A stretch of 64,000 nt of DNA from Romboutsia sedimentorum (GTDB taxonomy: Bacteria; Bacillota; Clostridia; Peptostreptococcales; Peptostreptococcaceae), in assembly GCF_030131845.1 (NCBI RefSeq), contig NZ_JASKYM010000001.1:620001-684000 (forward strand), written 5' to 3'. Position 1 is the first letter of the stretch. The number at the start of each line of letters is the position of its first letter. Below, piece by piece: positions 35,948-45,861 of the stretch. The notes under the pieces are model-generated. The model worked only from the letters and a program-made list of their open reading frames with translations, was not told the origin of the DNA and made no database searches. Made by a program: the position numbers and the translations under genes.

Positions 35948-38900
35948 CTACTTTAGTTGATCAAACATTCCTCTTATATCTAACTCTCCATATCCATAAC
36001 TTTGATTTGGATATAAAATTTGTGAATCTCTTTTTGCTCCAGCACTTATATACGTTCTTATCATTTGAACAAATGCCTTATCTGGATAATTATTATCAAC
36101 TAAAATATATTGAAGAAAAAGTGCAACAGCTCCAGATACATATGCTCCTGCTGCTGCTGTTCCTGTTATTTTTGCATATTTATTTCCTGGATACGGAGCT
36201 ATTATATTAACTCCAGGAGCGACTAAATCAGGTTTGCTTAAACTGCTTATACTTGGTCCTCTTGATGAAGTAGACCATATACTACTGTTTATAGTGTCAT
36301 ATGCACCTACCGAAATTACATCTTCATATACCCCTGTATAATTTACAGTATATGATGGGTCAGTTTGTGTGAATTTTGTTCCTGGTTTTAAGAATACTCT
36401 ATTTTGTAAATATGCATTGTACCTTCCTGTAGTTATATATTTTCCAATTAATTGTATCTTCCATATTCCTTTTTTAACATTTGTTAATCTTATAATTGTT
36501 AGTTGTTGCCCTGAGTCTGAGGTTGGATACATATATTGTATTGAGTATCTAGTTCTTTCTAAATCAAATAAACCCTCTACTAAACCAAGATTTGATACAT
36601 CAAGTTCTTTACTTACATCTCCTGTAGGTGGTATAAGTGCAACATTTATTTTATCAGGTCTATCAACCCATAATTCTATGTATATCTCTTTTTCATCTTC
36701 TGCTAACTCTATTTCTATAAATTGTCTCTCATTCTTAAAGTTAACATTACCTAATACGTGTGTTTGTGTATTACCTTCATTCCCAACACCTGATACTGTA
36801 CATATTCCTCTTTTGAAAAAATATTTTTCCGAAAGAACCCTAGAGCTTACTCCTAACATCGAGTTACTTCCTACTGATAAATTAACTACACCGGCTATAT
36901 TAGACCTATATGTTTTATCTTGTATATAACTTGTTGCTGCATATAATAATCCATTATTATAAAAACCATTTAATTTTTTTAATTTAACTATTATTAATTC
37001 TGCTTCTTCTGCTACACCCGCATATTCTTTATTTATATTTCCAAGCCCAGCACATATCCCACTTATCATAGTTCCCCTACCTTCTTCATCTTTTGATAAG
37101 CTATCATCTTTAGCTGCTATAGCTTTATTTATATCCTCACGAGTATATTCAGTTCCTATAGAATACCCCTTTGGTGGATTGCCATCTTTTGTTTGGTCCC
37201 ATAAGTACACTATCTTAGACGTTCCATCCGGGTATATAAAATCTTCGTGTAAATAATCTATTCCAGAGTCTGCGATACCAATTACAACCCCTTTTCCAGT
37301 TATAGAAACATTTGGATTATTTTTAAAAAAATTTGCTCCTATTTCTTCACTTGCTACTACTCCTTCCGATGTTCCCTGGCTGACTTCTCCTAATGGTGCT
37401 ACCCACACATTTCTTTGACCTCTTATTACTGATCTTAAATTTAAAACGCTCTCTAAGACTTTTATATTTTGATCTTTTGTATATATAATACTAAAATTAT
37501 CAGCTACTTTATAATGTTTGTATGGGGTATTTAGGTTTTTAAATTCTTCTTCAAAATTAGGTCCATGAAGTATATTAAGTGTTGGTACTAAACCTTCTAA
37601 ATCATTTTCTACTCTGTGTGTATTTTTTTTAATTTTTCTCACAAAAATATCTGCTGGAATTTCTTCAAATACCGTATTTAAATTTATATTTGATAAATCT
37701 AAAAAACCATAGCCTCTCAAATTACTTGGATATGTATAATTAGGATTTCTTCTTGCGTATTGTATAAGTAATGCTTTCATTTTTTGAGAATATAAATATA
37801 AATCATTTCTTTTAACTATTCCCCATTCCATTAAAAGTGCTACCGATCCTGTCACATGAGGTGTTGCCATACTAGTTCCTGTTAGTGCGCCTATATTTCC
37901 TCCTGGCAATACTGATACTATGTCCTCTCCTGGTGCTAATAGTTCTGGCTTATATATACCATTTTCTATATCACCTGTTCCAGAAAATATAGACACATTA
38001 TCTGTCCTTGAATTGTAGCTTCCAACAGTTATAGGCTTTGTAGCAGTTCCTGGGACAGTAACAGTTGCCACTCTATCTGGTATTAAAAATCTAGTATCCC
38101 TACTAATACGTTCTGATGTTGGTAAATATATATCAACATTTCCTGTTATCACATTTTTAGGTGTAAATACCATTTTCCATATTCCAGGGGCAATACTTGT
38201 ATCTGAGCTTATTTGAATAGTTACCTGTCTTGTTAAAGAATAAGGTGTTATTGGGTAAAAATATCCTTTAATTTTCGTATCGCCTATAATATTTCTAACT
38301 TCTGGAAATTCTCTTGATATCGGCTGAGTTTGTAAATTAGATGGGCTCATTAAATTTACGCTAAAATCATCTATGAAATCTGGCCATATATTTAGGTTTA
38401 ACAACTTTTCACCTGCCCCCACAACAAATTCAACGTCTACCTCTTTATTATTATTTCTTTTAATATTTATATTTTTATGTCCACCTTTATCTCCATTGTT
38501 TCCTGCTGCTATTACTATGTTGTTTTTCCAAAAATTACACATCTCATCTATATATTGTTCAAATAATGATAGTCCAGTATGAGAGCCTTCATTACTTCCA
38601 TAGCTTATATTTATAGATACTGGCATTTTTAATTCTAAGGCTCTATCTAATACAAATTTTATAGCTCTCATAAACTCTGTACTCTTTGAAAATGAATCAG
38701 TAACTCTACTACCAACCCTCACAAATATTATACTCGCATCATTTGCTATTTCTGCACAAATACCACTTACATGAGTTCCATGACTACTAGTTATCGGTAT
38801 TGGTATTTTAAGTTCTCCATTTATAGCCCTATTTATATCTTTATTTGTATATAAAGACCCGTCTTTAAACCCGTCTGGAGGATTTCCTGGTATTGATTGA

Positions 38901-39250
38901 TCCCAATAATAAAGTATCTTAGAATTTCCATCTTCATCTTTAAATACTGGCAAATTATAATCTATGCCCGAGTCTATAATTCCAAGTATTGCTCCTTTTC
39001 CAGTTAAGTTGTTATTTTGTTTGAATTTTGTTATACCTGAGCTTGAAAAACTTTGAGTGTCTTGAGTTTGTAGTATAAATGGTTTTTCTATATACTCTAT
39101 TTCTGGATAATCTAAAAGACTCTTTATTTGCTGTGGTGAATCTGCTGTTATTATTGCATAGTTATATCCTAGAACTTCTACAGATACACCTAATAAACTT
39201 TCAAGTTTTAATATATCTCCATTGTATTTAACTACTACTTCATAATCTAT
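35948..39250 (-). CDS. cspBA: CspBA fusion, first copy, ATA start
   Basis: Starting at ATA (39248-39250) gives 1100 residues, colinear with the other copy throughout. The CspB triad is intact ([27 protein letters not shown]). In the CspA half the Asp remains ([13 protein letters not shown]), the His site reads GRGTMISG (His to Arg) and the Ser site [11 protein letters not shown] (Ser to Ala). The first canonical start in frame is a TTG at residue 100, after the catalytic Asp, so the prodomain ([20 protein letters not shown]) requires the ATA. It is the promoter-proximal gene of cspBA-cspBA-cspC, 72 bases before the second copy, and divergent from the AI-2E-family gene. Confidence 0.9.
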   Translation of the reverse strand: MDYEVVVKYNGDILKLESLLGVSVEVLGYNYAIITADSPQQIKSLLDYPEIEYIEKPFILQTQDTQSFSSSGITKFKQNNNLTGKGAILGIIDSGIDYNLPVFKDEDGNSKILYYWDQSIPGNPPDGFKDGSLYTNKDINRAINGELKIPIPITSSHGTHVSGICAEIANDASIIFVRVGSRVTDSFSKSTEFMRAIKFVLDRALELKMPVSINISYGSNEGSHTGLSLFEQYIDEMCNFWKNNIVIAAGNNGDKGGHKNINIKRNNNKEVDVEFVVGAGEKLLNLNIWPDFIDDFSVNLMSPSNLQTQPISREFPEVRNIIGDTKIKGYFYPITPYSLTRQVTIQISSDTSIAPGIWKMVFTPKNVITGNVDIYLPTSERISRDTRFLIPDRVATVTVPGTATKPITVGSYNSRTDNVSIFSGTGDIENGIYKPELLAPGEDIVSVLPGGNIGALTGTSMATPHVTGSVALLMEWGIVKRNDLYLYSQKMKALLIQYARRNPNYTYPSNLRGYGFLDLSNINLNTVFEEIPADIFVRKIKKNTHRVENDLEGLVPTLNILHGPNFEEEFKNLNTPYKHYKVADNFSIIYTKDQNIKVLESVLNLRSVIRGQRNVWVAPLGEVSQGTSEGVVASEEIGANFFKNNPNVSITGKGVVIGIADSGIDYLHEDFIYPDGTSKIVYLWDQTKDGNPPKGYSIGTEYTREDINKAIAAKDDSLSKDEEGRGTMISGICAGLGNINKEYAGVAEEAELIIVKLKKLNGFYNNGLLYAATSYIQDKTYRSNIAGVVNLSVGSNSMLGVSSRVLSEKYFFKRGICTVSGVGNEGNTQTHVLGNVNFKNERQFIEIELAEDEKEIYIELWVDRPDKINVALIPPTGDVSKELDVSNLGLVEGLFDLERTRYSIQYMYPTSDSGQQLTIIRLTNVKKGIWKIQLIGKYITTGRYNAYLQNRVFLKPGTKFTQTDPSYTVNYTGVYEDVISVGAYDTINSSIWSTSSRGPSISSLSKPDLVAPGVNIIAPYPGNKYAKITGTAAAGAYVSGAVALFLQYILVDNNYPDKAFVQMIRTYISAGAKRDSQILYPNQSYGYGELDIRGMFDQLK

Positions 39251-39252
39251 TT

Positions 39253-39265
39253 AAATCACCCCTTT
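39253..39265 (-). promoter_or_regulatory. Shine-Dalgarno that sets the ATA start of cspBA copy 1
   Basis: AAAAAGGGGTGA then TTTAA then ATA on the minus strand, identical to copy 2. The nearest ATG is out of frame and stops after two codons (ATG AAG TAG). Confidence 0.75.
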
Positions 39266-39378
39266 TTAGCTAAGTATTATCATATTAAATATTTTCACTA
39301 TATATATATGTATTAACAATGCTTTTATTGTATAATACATATATTGATTTAATTTAATTTTGAAAAGGATGTGTTATA

Positions 39379-40467
39379 TTGAAAGATAAAAAATTTCATC
39401 TAAGTATAGTGATTACGATAGTATTATCTTATATTTGTATTAAATTTATAGACAGCTATCAATACTTCTTTGATGTGCTTAGATTATTATTATCGCTACT
39501 TACGCCTTTTGTAATTGCATTTGTGTTAGCTTATATTTTTAGCCCTCTTGTTAATTTCTTAGAGGTTAATCTAAAATTTAAAAGAATCTTTGCACTTCTT
39601 ATTACATATGGGCTTTTAATACTTCTGTTAGCTTCTTTTGTATTATTTACAGCTCCTATAATAATAAGTAATTTGGCTGATATGGTAAATCAATTTCCAT
39701 TATATGCTCAAAAAACACAAGCTTTTGTTTTTGACATTGCTGATAGTTTGAAAAATATCGATCCAAATACATTAAAAGAATTCGCTGACAAAGCTATGTC
39801 TGCAATGCCTGAAATTAGTAATTTACTTATTGGGTATTTAGGACAAATTTTTAGCACTACTTTTTCTATCTCTAAATTTATAGTACAGTTTATTTTAGCG
39901 TTCATAATTTGTTTTTATATTTTACTTGAAAAAGAAAGTTTCTTTTCTTTTTATAAAAAATCATTAAATATTATTTTAGGTAAAAAATATGCAAAATTAA
40001 CATTAGATGTTGGGTGTACTTTAAATACAAATATAGGAAAGTATTTTACAAGTAAAATACTAGATTCATTTATAGTTGGACTATTGTCTGCAATTGGACT
40101 TTATTTTATAGGTTCAAAATATTCATTATTATTTGGTACTTTAATTGGTATTATGAATTTAATTCCATATTTCGGACCTGTAATAGGTATGGCTCCTGTT
40201 GTTTTAATAAACTTATATTATGATCCTCGTATAGCTTTATTTTCACTACTTTATTTAATATTAGTTCAACAAATTGAAGTAGCTGTCATTGAGCCTAAAA
40301 TAGTCGGTGGTCAATTAGGACTTAGTCCGTTTTTAACTATACTTGCAGTTACTGTAGGTGGAGGATTCTTCGGTATTCCTGGTATGATTTTATCAGTTCC
40401 TATAATGGGAGTTATAAAAATATATTTAAGTGAATTTATTGAATACAAACATAAAAACATTATTTAA
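39379..40467 (+). CDS. AI-2E family transporter (UPF0118)
   Basis: A 362-residue membrane protein with about eight helices in the family pattern: N-terminal hydrophobic pairs (LLTPFVIAFVLAYIFSPLVNF), a central amphipathic region of about 80 residues, then helices containing MNLIPYFGPVIGM and VEPKIVGGQLGLSP (here VIEPKIVGGQLGLSP). Members include the E. coli AI-2 exporter TqsA, sporulation protein YtvI and Na+/H+ antiporters, so the substrate is uncertain. Start is TTG at 39379 with AAAGGATG upstream. Divergent from cspBA, so a YtvI-like sporulation role is possible but unproven. Confidence 0.88.
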   Translation: MKDKKFHLSIVITIVLSYICIKFIDSYQYFFDVLRLLLSLLTPFVIAFVLAYIFSPLVNFLEVNLKFKRIFALLITYGLLILLLASFVLFTAPIIISNLADMVNQFPLYAQKTQAFVFDIADSLKNIDPNTLKEFADKAMSAMPEISNLLIGYLGQIFSTTFSISKFIVQFILAFIICFYILLEKESFFSFYKKSLNIILGKKYAKLTLDVGCTLNTNIGKYFTSKILDSFIVGLLSAIGLYFIGSKYSLLFGTLIGIMNLIPYFGPVIGMAPVVLINLYYDPRIALFSLLYLILVQQIEVAVIEPKIVGGQLGLSPFLTILAVTVGGGFFGIPGMILSVPIMGVIKIYLSEFIEYKHKNII

Positions 40468-40483
40468 TATTAAACTTTTTAAA

Positions 40484-40521
40484 ATAAAGAGAATATAAGT
40501 ATATACTTATATTCTCTTTAT
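40484..40521. terminator. 38-nt perfect palindrome after the AI-2E-family gene
   Basis: ATAAAGAGAATATAAGTAT followed by its exact complement, then TCTTTTTTAT on the plus strand: a strong intrinsic terminator. Confidence 0.85.
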
Positions 40522-40663
40522 CTTTTTTATTCTAAACAATGTTTTTTTATGCATAAATTTAAATTTTTATAAATAACAAGTCCTAATACTTATAAATATT
40601 TAAGTTTTTGCTAATAATTATATTAAAATAATATTTTAATATAATTACGAAAGATGGTGCATT

Positions 40664-41011
40664 ATGAAAAAAGGAATTATCGTTTTATGTGTTTTATGTT
40701 GTAGCTTCCTTTTAGTACAACCCCTAAATCAATTAAGCTTTGCTCAAACTAATCCAAAAGGCGTTTCAATTAAGCATAAACAACTGACACAAAAACAAGC
40801 AAAACAACTTCTCTTAAAATATAACAACAAAGTAGACTATATCTATCAAGGAGATTCTAGTCAATTTGAGGCACTAAAAAATAAAAAACTTCAAGGATAT
40901 GTTTTTTTACCAGATGTTGAAACTGACATTGGTTATTTCGTTGACAAAACTAATTGTAATATTTACTTCTTCCATCCAAGTGGATACCTTGAATTAATCA
41001 CTAATTCTTAA
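40664..41011 (+). CDS. Small secreted protein, unknown
   Basis: A 115-residue protein with a signal peptide (KKGIIVLCVLCCSFLLVQPL), cleaved probably after SFA at residue 27. The mature part is basic then mixed (KQLTQKQAKQLLLKYNNKVD, GYVFLPDVETDIGYFVDK) and ends in a Tyr/Phe-rich stretch. I do not recognise a family. Start ATG with GATGGTG upstream, a weak site. Convergent with the aminomutase gene and ended by a shared hairpin. Confidence 0.6.
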   Translation: MKKGIIVLCVLCCSFLLVQPLNQLSFAQTNPKGVSIKHKQLTQKQAKQLLLKYNNKVDYIYQGDSSQFEALKNKKLQGYVFLPDVETDIGYFVDKTNCNIYFFHPSGYLELITNS

Positions 41012-41038
41012 TATGCAATAAAATTTTATACATATTAC

Positions 41039-41072
41039 AAAAGAGTTGCCTTTAATTAAAGACAACTCTTTT
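41039..41072. terminator. Bidirectional terminator
   Basis: AAAAGAGTTG/CAACTCTTTT stem extended by CTTT/AAAG; T-run on both strands, between convergent genes. Confidence 0.85.
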
Positions 41073-41081
41073 TATTTAAAA

Positions 41082-42347
41082 TTATTTAATACTATTTTCT
41101 ATCATACTTTTTATATCAACAGCGGGCTTATCCTCTACCTTTACAACTTCACCTTCCCAAGTTCTTATCATTATATAATCCGTTCCTTTTGATATTAGAT
41201 ATTGTGGTAATAAAGGTGTCTTTCCTTTTCCCTTTGGTGCATTTATTATATATGTTGGTATTGCCATTCCAGAAGTATATCCTCTTAAATACTCCATAAT
41301 TTCTAGCCCTGCATCTACTGATGTATTAAAATGAGCAGTTCCTCTTACATGCTTACTATGGAATATATAATATGGCTTTACCCTTATTTTAAGCAGTTGC
41401 TGATTTAAACATCTCATTACATATTTATCATTATTAACACCATTTAAAAGCACTGCTTGATTTCCTAATGGAACTCCACTATTAGCAAGTTTTGTACAAG
41501 CTTCTTTAGTTTCTTTAGTTATTTCCATCGGATGGTTAAAATGTGTATTTATATATATTGGATGGTATTTCTTTATCATATTACAAAATTCATCTGTGAT
41601 TCTTTGTGGCATTGTAACTAATGTCCTACTACCTAGTCTTATATAATCAACATGTTCTATACTCCTGATTTCACTTATTATCCACTCTAACATTTCATCA
41701 TTTAATGCTAACGGATCTCCACCGGTTATAAGCACATCTCTTATTTCTTCATTATCTCTAATATAATCTATGGACTCTTTTATAGCATTTTTACTTCTAT
41801 GGCAATCTTCTTGTCCTATATTTCTTCTTCTTTGACAATGTCTACAATACATTGCACATTCATTTGTTACATTTATTATTAATCTATCTGGATATCTTCT
41901 TGTTATGCTGCCTGCTGGATTTGTAAATTCCTCACCCATTGGATCTAAGTCTTCTTGTGAATGCTCTAATTCTATATATGATGGTATTGACATTAGTTTT
42001 ATAGGGTCATATATATCATCAGGATCTATTAAACTTAAATAATACGGTGATATAGCCCATCTGAATTGGCTTTGTACTTGTTTTATTTGACTTATTTCTT
42101 TATTTGTTAATTTTAATAACTTAGCTAATGTATCTACATCGCTTATTCGATTAGATAATTGCCATTTATAATCATTCCAATTTTCTTGTGTTGCGCCTAA
42201 TGTATTTAATATATGCTCTTTTCTTTTATTTATTTCATTTTCATTCTCAATTCCCTTTGGAATAGAATCTTTTATATCTATATAATCTTTTATTCTTGAC
42301 TTAAGCTCTTTTGCTCTTTCTAGCGAAATTTTAGTTTGTTCATTCAT
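41082..42347 (-). CDS. eam: Glutamate 2,3-aminomutase
   Basis: A 421-residue radical-SAM, PLP-dependent aminomutase of the KamA family. The cluster motif is CAMYCRHC (Cys164, 168, 171) and the PLP lysine is expected at Lys376 in KGKGKTP. Lysine 2,3-aminomutase binds the substrate side chain with two Asp (293 and 330 in C. subterminale). Here the aligned residues are Lys332 (FHSKHVRG) and Asn369 (IINAP), the diagnostic pair of C. difficile glutamate 2,3-aminomutase. The enzyme makes beta-glutamate, a compatible solute, from L-glutamate. The only GGAGG site lies 35 bases before the ATG, with a small hairpin between. Confidence 0.92.
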   Translation of the reverse strand: MNEQTKISLERAKELKSRIKDYIDIKDSIPKGIENENEINKRKEHILNTLGATQENWNDYKWQLSNRISDVDTLAKLLKLTNKEISQIKQVQSQFRWAISPYYLSLIDPDDIYDPIKLMSIPSYIELEHSQEDLDPMGEEFTNPAGSITRRYPDRLIINVTNECAMYCRHCQRRRNIGQEDCHRSKNAIKESIDYIRDNEEIRDVLITGGDPLALNDEMLEWIISEIRSIEHVDYIRLGSRTLVTMPQRITDEFCNMIKKYHPIYINTHFNHPMEITKETKEACTKLANSGVPLGNQAVLLNGVNNDKYVMRCLNQQLLKIRVKPYYIFHSKHVRGTAHFNTSVDAGLEIMEYLRGYTSGMAIPTYIINAPKGKGKTPLLPQYLISKGTDYIMIRTWEGEVVKVEDKPAVDIKSMIENSIK

Positions 42348-42557
42348 AAGTTGTATACTAAGGCTTTTTTACCTTAATATTACCTCCTTTACTTATGTGA
42401 TTAGTTTTTTAATAGTCTGTAAATTTCCAATTTAGAAATTTATTTTGCTTATTTGCATCTTAACTTGCAAATTAATTTATTTTAACTTTAATTTTATCAT
42501 ATATATTTATCACTTTCAAGTTATGTCAATTTAAAATTTAATAACTTCATGTATTAA

Positions 42558-42591
42558 AAAAAGATTATCTCTTTGTCGAGATAATCTTTTT
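42558..42591 (-). terminator. Terminator after the 68-residue gene
   Basis: Perfect 14-bp stem AAAAAGATTATCTC/GAGATAATCTTTTT with a 6-nt loop, T-run following on the minus strand. Confidence 0.85.
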
Positions 42592-42595
42592 AATG

Positions 42596-42802
42596 CTAAG
42601 CATTTTCTTCAATTTTTTTGCTAAGTCTTCCTACCATGTTTTTAGAAAAATTTGATATATCCTCAGGGATACATGTATAAGTTGCTAACATACTGTAAAT
42701 CTCTATAGCTCTTTTATAGTCTTTTTTTCCTGTATAAGCCTTAAATGCCTCTGAAGCTAATGCTTTGGACGATTCATTTATTTGTTCATATCTTCTTTTC
42801 AA
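42596..42802 (-). CDS. Small helical protein, unknown
   Basis: A 68-residue soluble protein, largely helical, with a TPR-like segment (AFKAYTGKKDYKRAIEIYSM). No family recognised. ATG with GGGGAGAG upstream. It follows the Ig-like protein gene by about 60 bases and ends at a strong terminator, so the two may be co-transcribed. Confidence 0.6.
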   Translation of the reverse strand: MKRRYEQINESSKALASEAFKAYTGKKDYKRAIEIYSMLATYTCIPEDISNFSKNMVGRLSKKIEENA

Positions 42803-42863
42803 AGTAATCTCTCCCCTAAAGTACAGTATATCTACTTATATGTGTTTTTAGGATTGTTTATTA

Positions 42864-44432
42864 CTAAGTTTCCGGATTATTTTCTTCGGTTACTTTTTCT
42901 CTTTTTATTTTTATTATATTACTATCTTTAGAATATTTATCTCCTTGTTTTGCTTTTATGTATACATCTAGGTCTACATCTGTATCTTCAAGGTTGATTG
43001 TATATTCATTTGCAGAAACTGAACTTTCAATTAACGTAAATCCACTATCTTGTGCTAAATTATTTTTTACATAAATACTATATTGAATATCTTTCATAGG
43101 TATAGCATTCCAATTAAGCTTAGCAGTATTACTTTCTTCATTTATATAAGCCTGTAAGTTTTCAACTGCTATATCATCTATATCTTCTTTAGGCGGACCT
43201 ATATTTACAATATTACTTGGATCAGTATTCAATCCTGATTGAGTTTTTCCTAATACATACATACTCAAGCTTGGAATTTTTCCATCAATCAAATCTACTT
43301 CTATTGTAGTTTTTACTTTTTTAGAAGATTTAACATCTTTCTCTTTTATATTTACAGATTTAACTACTTTAAATTTAGATTCTTGTAATGAATTATTTCT
43401 TAAATAAACATCATAGTCAAATATACCCTCTATATAATCCCATGTAAGTGATACTTTAAGCTTATTATCAATAACATTATAATCTACATTTAAATTTTCT
43501 ATTTTATTATTAGTTAAAGATTTTTCTACCACTTCAACTGTGATTATTTTGCTTTTATTGTCACATATAACTCTTACTTTTTCGGTTCCATTTCTAATAC
43601 CTACTATAGTTCCATCAGGGTCTAATCTTATTGCCCTTTGTATTGATAGTTTGTTTTCAACTAATTCATATTTAACTTTAGGATGTTTTAATCCTTTAGG
43701 ACTTGTAGTTATCTTAGGATCTAATTTCTTACTTTCATCAACTTCTATTTTTACGTTAGTTGCTATGTCTATTTTAGCAACCTTAGCTTTTATATTATTA
43801 TATTCTAAAACTTCTTCTTTATTTTTTGCCTTTATGTAAACTTTGGCACTTCCTACGCCTATAGCCTCTACTTTATTATCTACAATTTTTATAACACTTT
43901 CATCGCTACTTTTATATGTAACTTTTTCTTTTTTCTCAAATTTATCATAATCTACTTTAAGTGTTGTATTTATATTCGCAACATCTCCAACGTATTTCAA
44001 GTCATTATCAGACTTTACAATTATGTCTTTAACCTTTGGGTCCACAACCTTTACATTAGCTTTTCTCAGCACCCTAGAGTTCTTCATAATAGCAACTGCT
44101 GATGTACCTTCTTTCGTTGCTACTAATTCATTTTTATTTTCTATTTTTAAGACTCCACTATTATCTAAAACATTAAACCAAATATTTGGATCCTTAGCAT
44201 ATGATGGTATAGTTATGTACTCTCCACTTGATAAAGTTGCTTTATCATTTAATTTCATTACAAATTGATCTATATCTAATATATAGTCACCTTCTGCTAT
44301 CTTAATTTCTACTCCTTTTACCATTGGTCTTAAAATCCCAACTTTAAAAAAGTAATATTGGGCAATGATTAGTATAGGTATCGATATTAATATTAGAAAT
44401 TTCCTATATTTTTTATCTTTTATAATTCTCAT
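42864..44432 (-). CDS. Membrane-anchored protein with Ig-like (BIG2) and fibronectin-like domains
   Basis: A 522-residue protein with an N-terminal anchor (FLILISIPILIIAQYYFF) and a long extracellular part. From about residue 130 to 310 come two to three BIG2-like modules (VTYKSSDESVIKIVDNKVEA, GVGSAKVYIKA). From about 315 to 510 come two fibronectin-III-like modules containing SLTWDYIEGIFDYDVYL and KLNWNAIPMKDIQYSIYV. It is likely a surface protein for wall contact or protein-protein binding. Basic N-terminal flank indicates the bulk is outside. Function unknown; domain calls rest on pattern. Confidence 0.7.
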   Translation of the reverse strand: MRIIKDKKYRKFLILISIPILIIAQYYFFKVGILRPMVKGVEIKIAEGDYILDIDQFVMKLNDKATLSSGEYITIPSYAKDPNIWFNVLDNSGVLKIENKNELVATKEGTSAVAIMKNSRVLRKANVKVVDPKVKDIIVKSDNDLKYVGDVANINTTLKVDYDKFEKKEKVTYKSSDESVIKIVDNKVEAIGVGSAKVYIKAKNKEEVLEYNNIKAKVAKIDIATNVKIEVDESKKLDPKITTSPKGLKHPKVKYELVENKLSIQRAIRLDPDGTIVGIRNGTEKVRVICDNKSKIITVEVVEKSLTNNKIENLNVDYNVIDNKLKVSLTWDYIEGIFDYDVYLRNNSLQESKFKVVKSVNIKEKDVKSSKKVKTTIEVDLIDGKIPSLSMYVLGKTQSGLNTDPSNIVNIGPPKEDIDDIAVENLQAYINEESNTAKLNWNAIPMKDIQYSIYVKNNLAQDSGFTLIESSVSANEYTINLEDTDVDLDVYIKAKQGDKYSKDSNIIKIKREKVTEENNPET

Positions 44433-44612
44433 TTCACCACTTCCTAAATAAAACTATTCATTTTGTATTATCTATTTAATAAATTAAATATAATTTAGAC
44501 TTATTAATTATTATGATTTTTAATTTTTATAAATTCTCTTTTTAATTATAATCAATTGTTCTAAAATTTAATCATTATATTTATTATAACAGAGTTTATA
44601 CTTATGAAAAAA

Positions 44613-44638
44613 GATGTTCTAAAAAATCTTAGAACATC
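44613..44638 (-). terminator. Terminator of the foldase gene
   Basis: GATGTTCTAA/TTAGAACATC with a 6-nt loop; TTTTTT follows on the minus strand. Confidence 0.85.
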
Positions 44639-44649
44639 CTTTATTACAT

Positions 44650-45762
44650 TTACTCATTTTTTATATTTACGTTATATTTTTCTGATAAATTATCTAATAA
44701 ATTACTTTGCTTACTGTAAGATAATTTAGTTTTTAATTCTTCTTTTACTGTATCAAAATCATCTTGTTTCTCATCTGTTTTTTTAATTATATGATATCCA
44801 AATTCACTTTCTACTATATCTTTACTTATTTCTCCTGATTTAAGAGCAAATGCAACTTTCTCAAATGGCTCTACCATCTGTCCTCTTGCAAAGAAATTCA
44901 AATCTCCACCGTTTGAAGCACTACCATCTTGAGAATATTCTTGTGCTAAACTTGCGAAATCTCCTCCTGATTGAGCTTTCTTTAATATTTCTTGTGCTTT
45001 TTCTTTATTTTTTTTCTTTTGTTCTTCACTTACAGCTTTTCCGTTATCATCTTTATTTGAAATTAATATATGAGATGCTCTTACTTTTAAGAACTCATCT
45101 TTATTTTTATCATAGTAATTTTTAACTTCTTTATCACTTACTTGTGTAGATTGTTCCATATATTTTGATGCTATCAATTCTTTTTTCAAGTCTTTTTGTA
45201 TATCTTCTTTAGACAGCTTAAATTCTTTTAAGTATTCTTCCTCTGTGATTGTGAAATTTTGAGACATGCTCTCCATTAAATTCTTATACTCAGCTTCTAT
45301 TTCTTCTTTAGTTGCATCAAGCTTATCTTTTTTAGCTTCAAGATATAACACTTCTGTAGTAGTTATATAATTTGTCATACTTTCTTCATACGTCTTTATT
45401 TCTTCATCCGTTAATTGTTTTTTTCCATTTATATAAAATAAAGGTTCCATTTTTTTCTCAAGGTCTTTTTCCGTTATTTTAGTATCCCCTACTGTTGCTA
45501 TTACCTTACTGCTATAGTTTTTAGATGTTGCAGGTAACTTTCTTCCTGCATCTTTTCCTACGCTAAACCCAATACCTAAACATAATACCCCAGCAACTGC
45601 TGTTATAGCTATCATCTTTATATTAAATTTTGATTTTTTATTTAGTTTTATACCCTCATCTTCATTTTGCTGTGTTTCTTGTTTCACTTCATTTTCTTCA
45701 TTCATAAACTGATTTACTAAGTCATCTTCATTTGTTTGATTTGATTTTTTTTCTTCAGACAT
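44650..45762 (-). CDS. Membrane-anchored peptidyl-prolyl isomerase, PrsA/SurA-like foldase
   Basis: A 370-residue protein. The acidic cytoplasmic N terminus (about 48 residues) is followed by one membrane helix (MIAITAVAGVLCLGIGF), a SurA-N-like helical domain (about 85-220), and a parvulin (PpiC) domain at about 225-320 with RASHILISNKDD, GGDLNFFARGQMVEPFEKVAF and SEFGYHIIK. It helps fold secreted proteins at the outer face of the membrane. Unlike Bacillus PrsA it is not a lipoprotein: the single Cys (VLCLG) is not in a good lipobox, so a transmembrane anchor is expected. Monocistronic. Confidence 0.88.
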   Translation of the reverse strand: MSEEKKSNQTNEDDLVNQFMNEENEVKQETQQNEDEGIKLNKKSKFNIKMIAITAVAGVLCLGIGFSVGKDAGRKLPATSKNYSSKVIATVGDTKITEKDLEKKMEPLFYINGKKQLTDEEIKTYEESMTNYITTTEVLYLEAKKDKLDATKEEIEAEYKNLMESMSQNFTITEEEYLKEFKLSKEDIQKDLKKELIASKYMEQSTQVSDKEVKNYYDKNKDEFLKVRASHILISNKDDNGKAVSEEQKKKNKEKAQEILKKAQSGGDFASLAQEYSQDGSASNGGDLNFFARGQMVEPFEKVAFALKSGEISKDIVESEFGYHIIKKTDEKQDDFDTVKEELKTKLSYSKQSNLLDNLSEKYNVNIKNE

Positions 45763-45861
45763 TTATGTCCTCCCTAATATTTACTTTATAATTCTATTTT
45801 ATATTATATTTACTTTGAATGTGTGAATGTAAAATGAAAGTATAATGAATTTAATATGAAT

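Noticed and set aside
41082-42347. Lysine 2,3-aminomutase (kamA)
   Set aside because: The two Asp residues that bind the lysine side chain are Lys332 and Asn369 here, as in glutamate 2,3-aminomutase.
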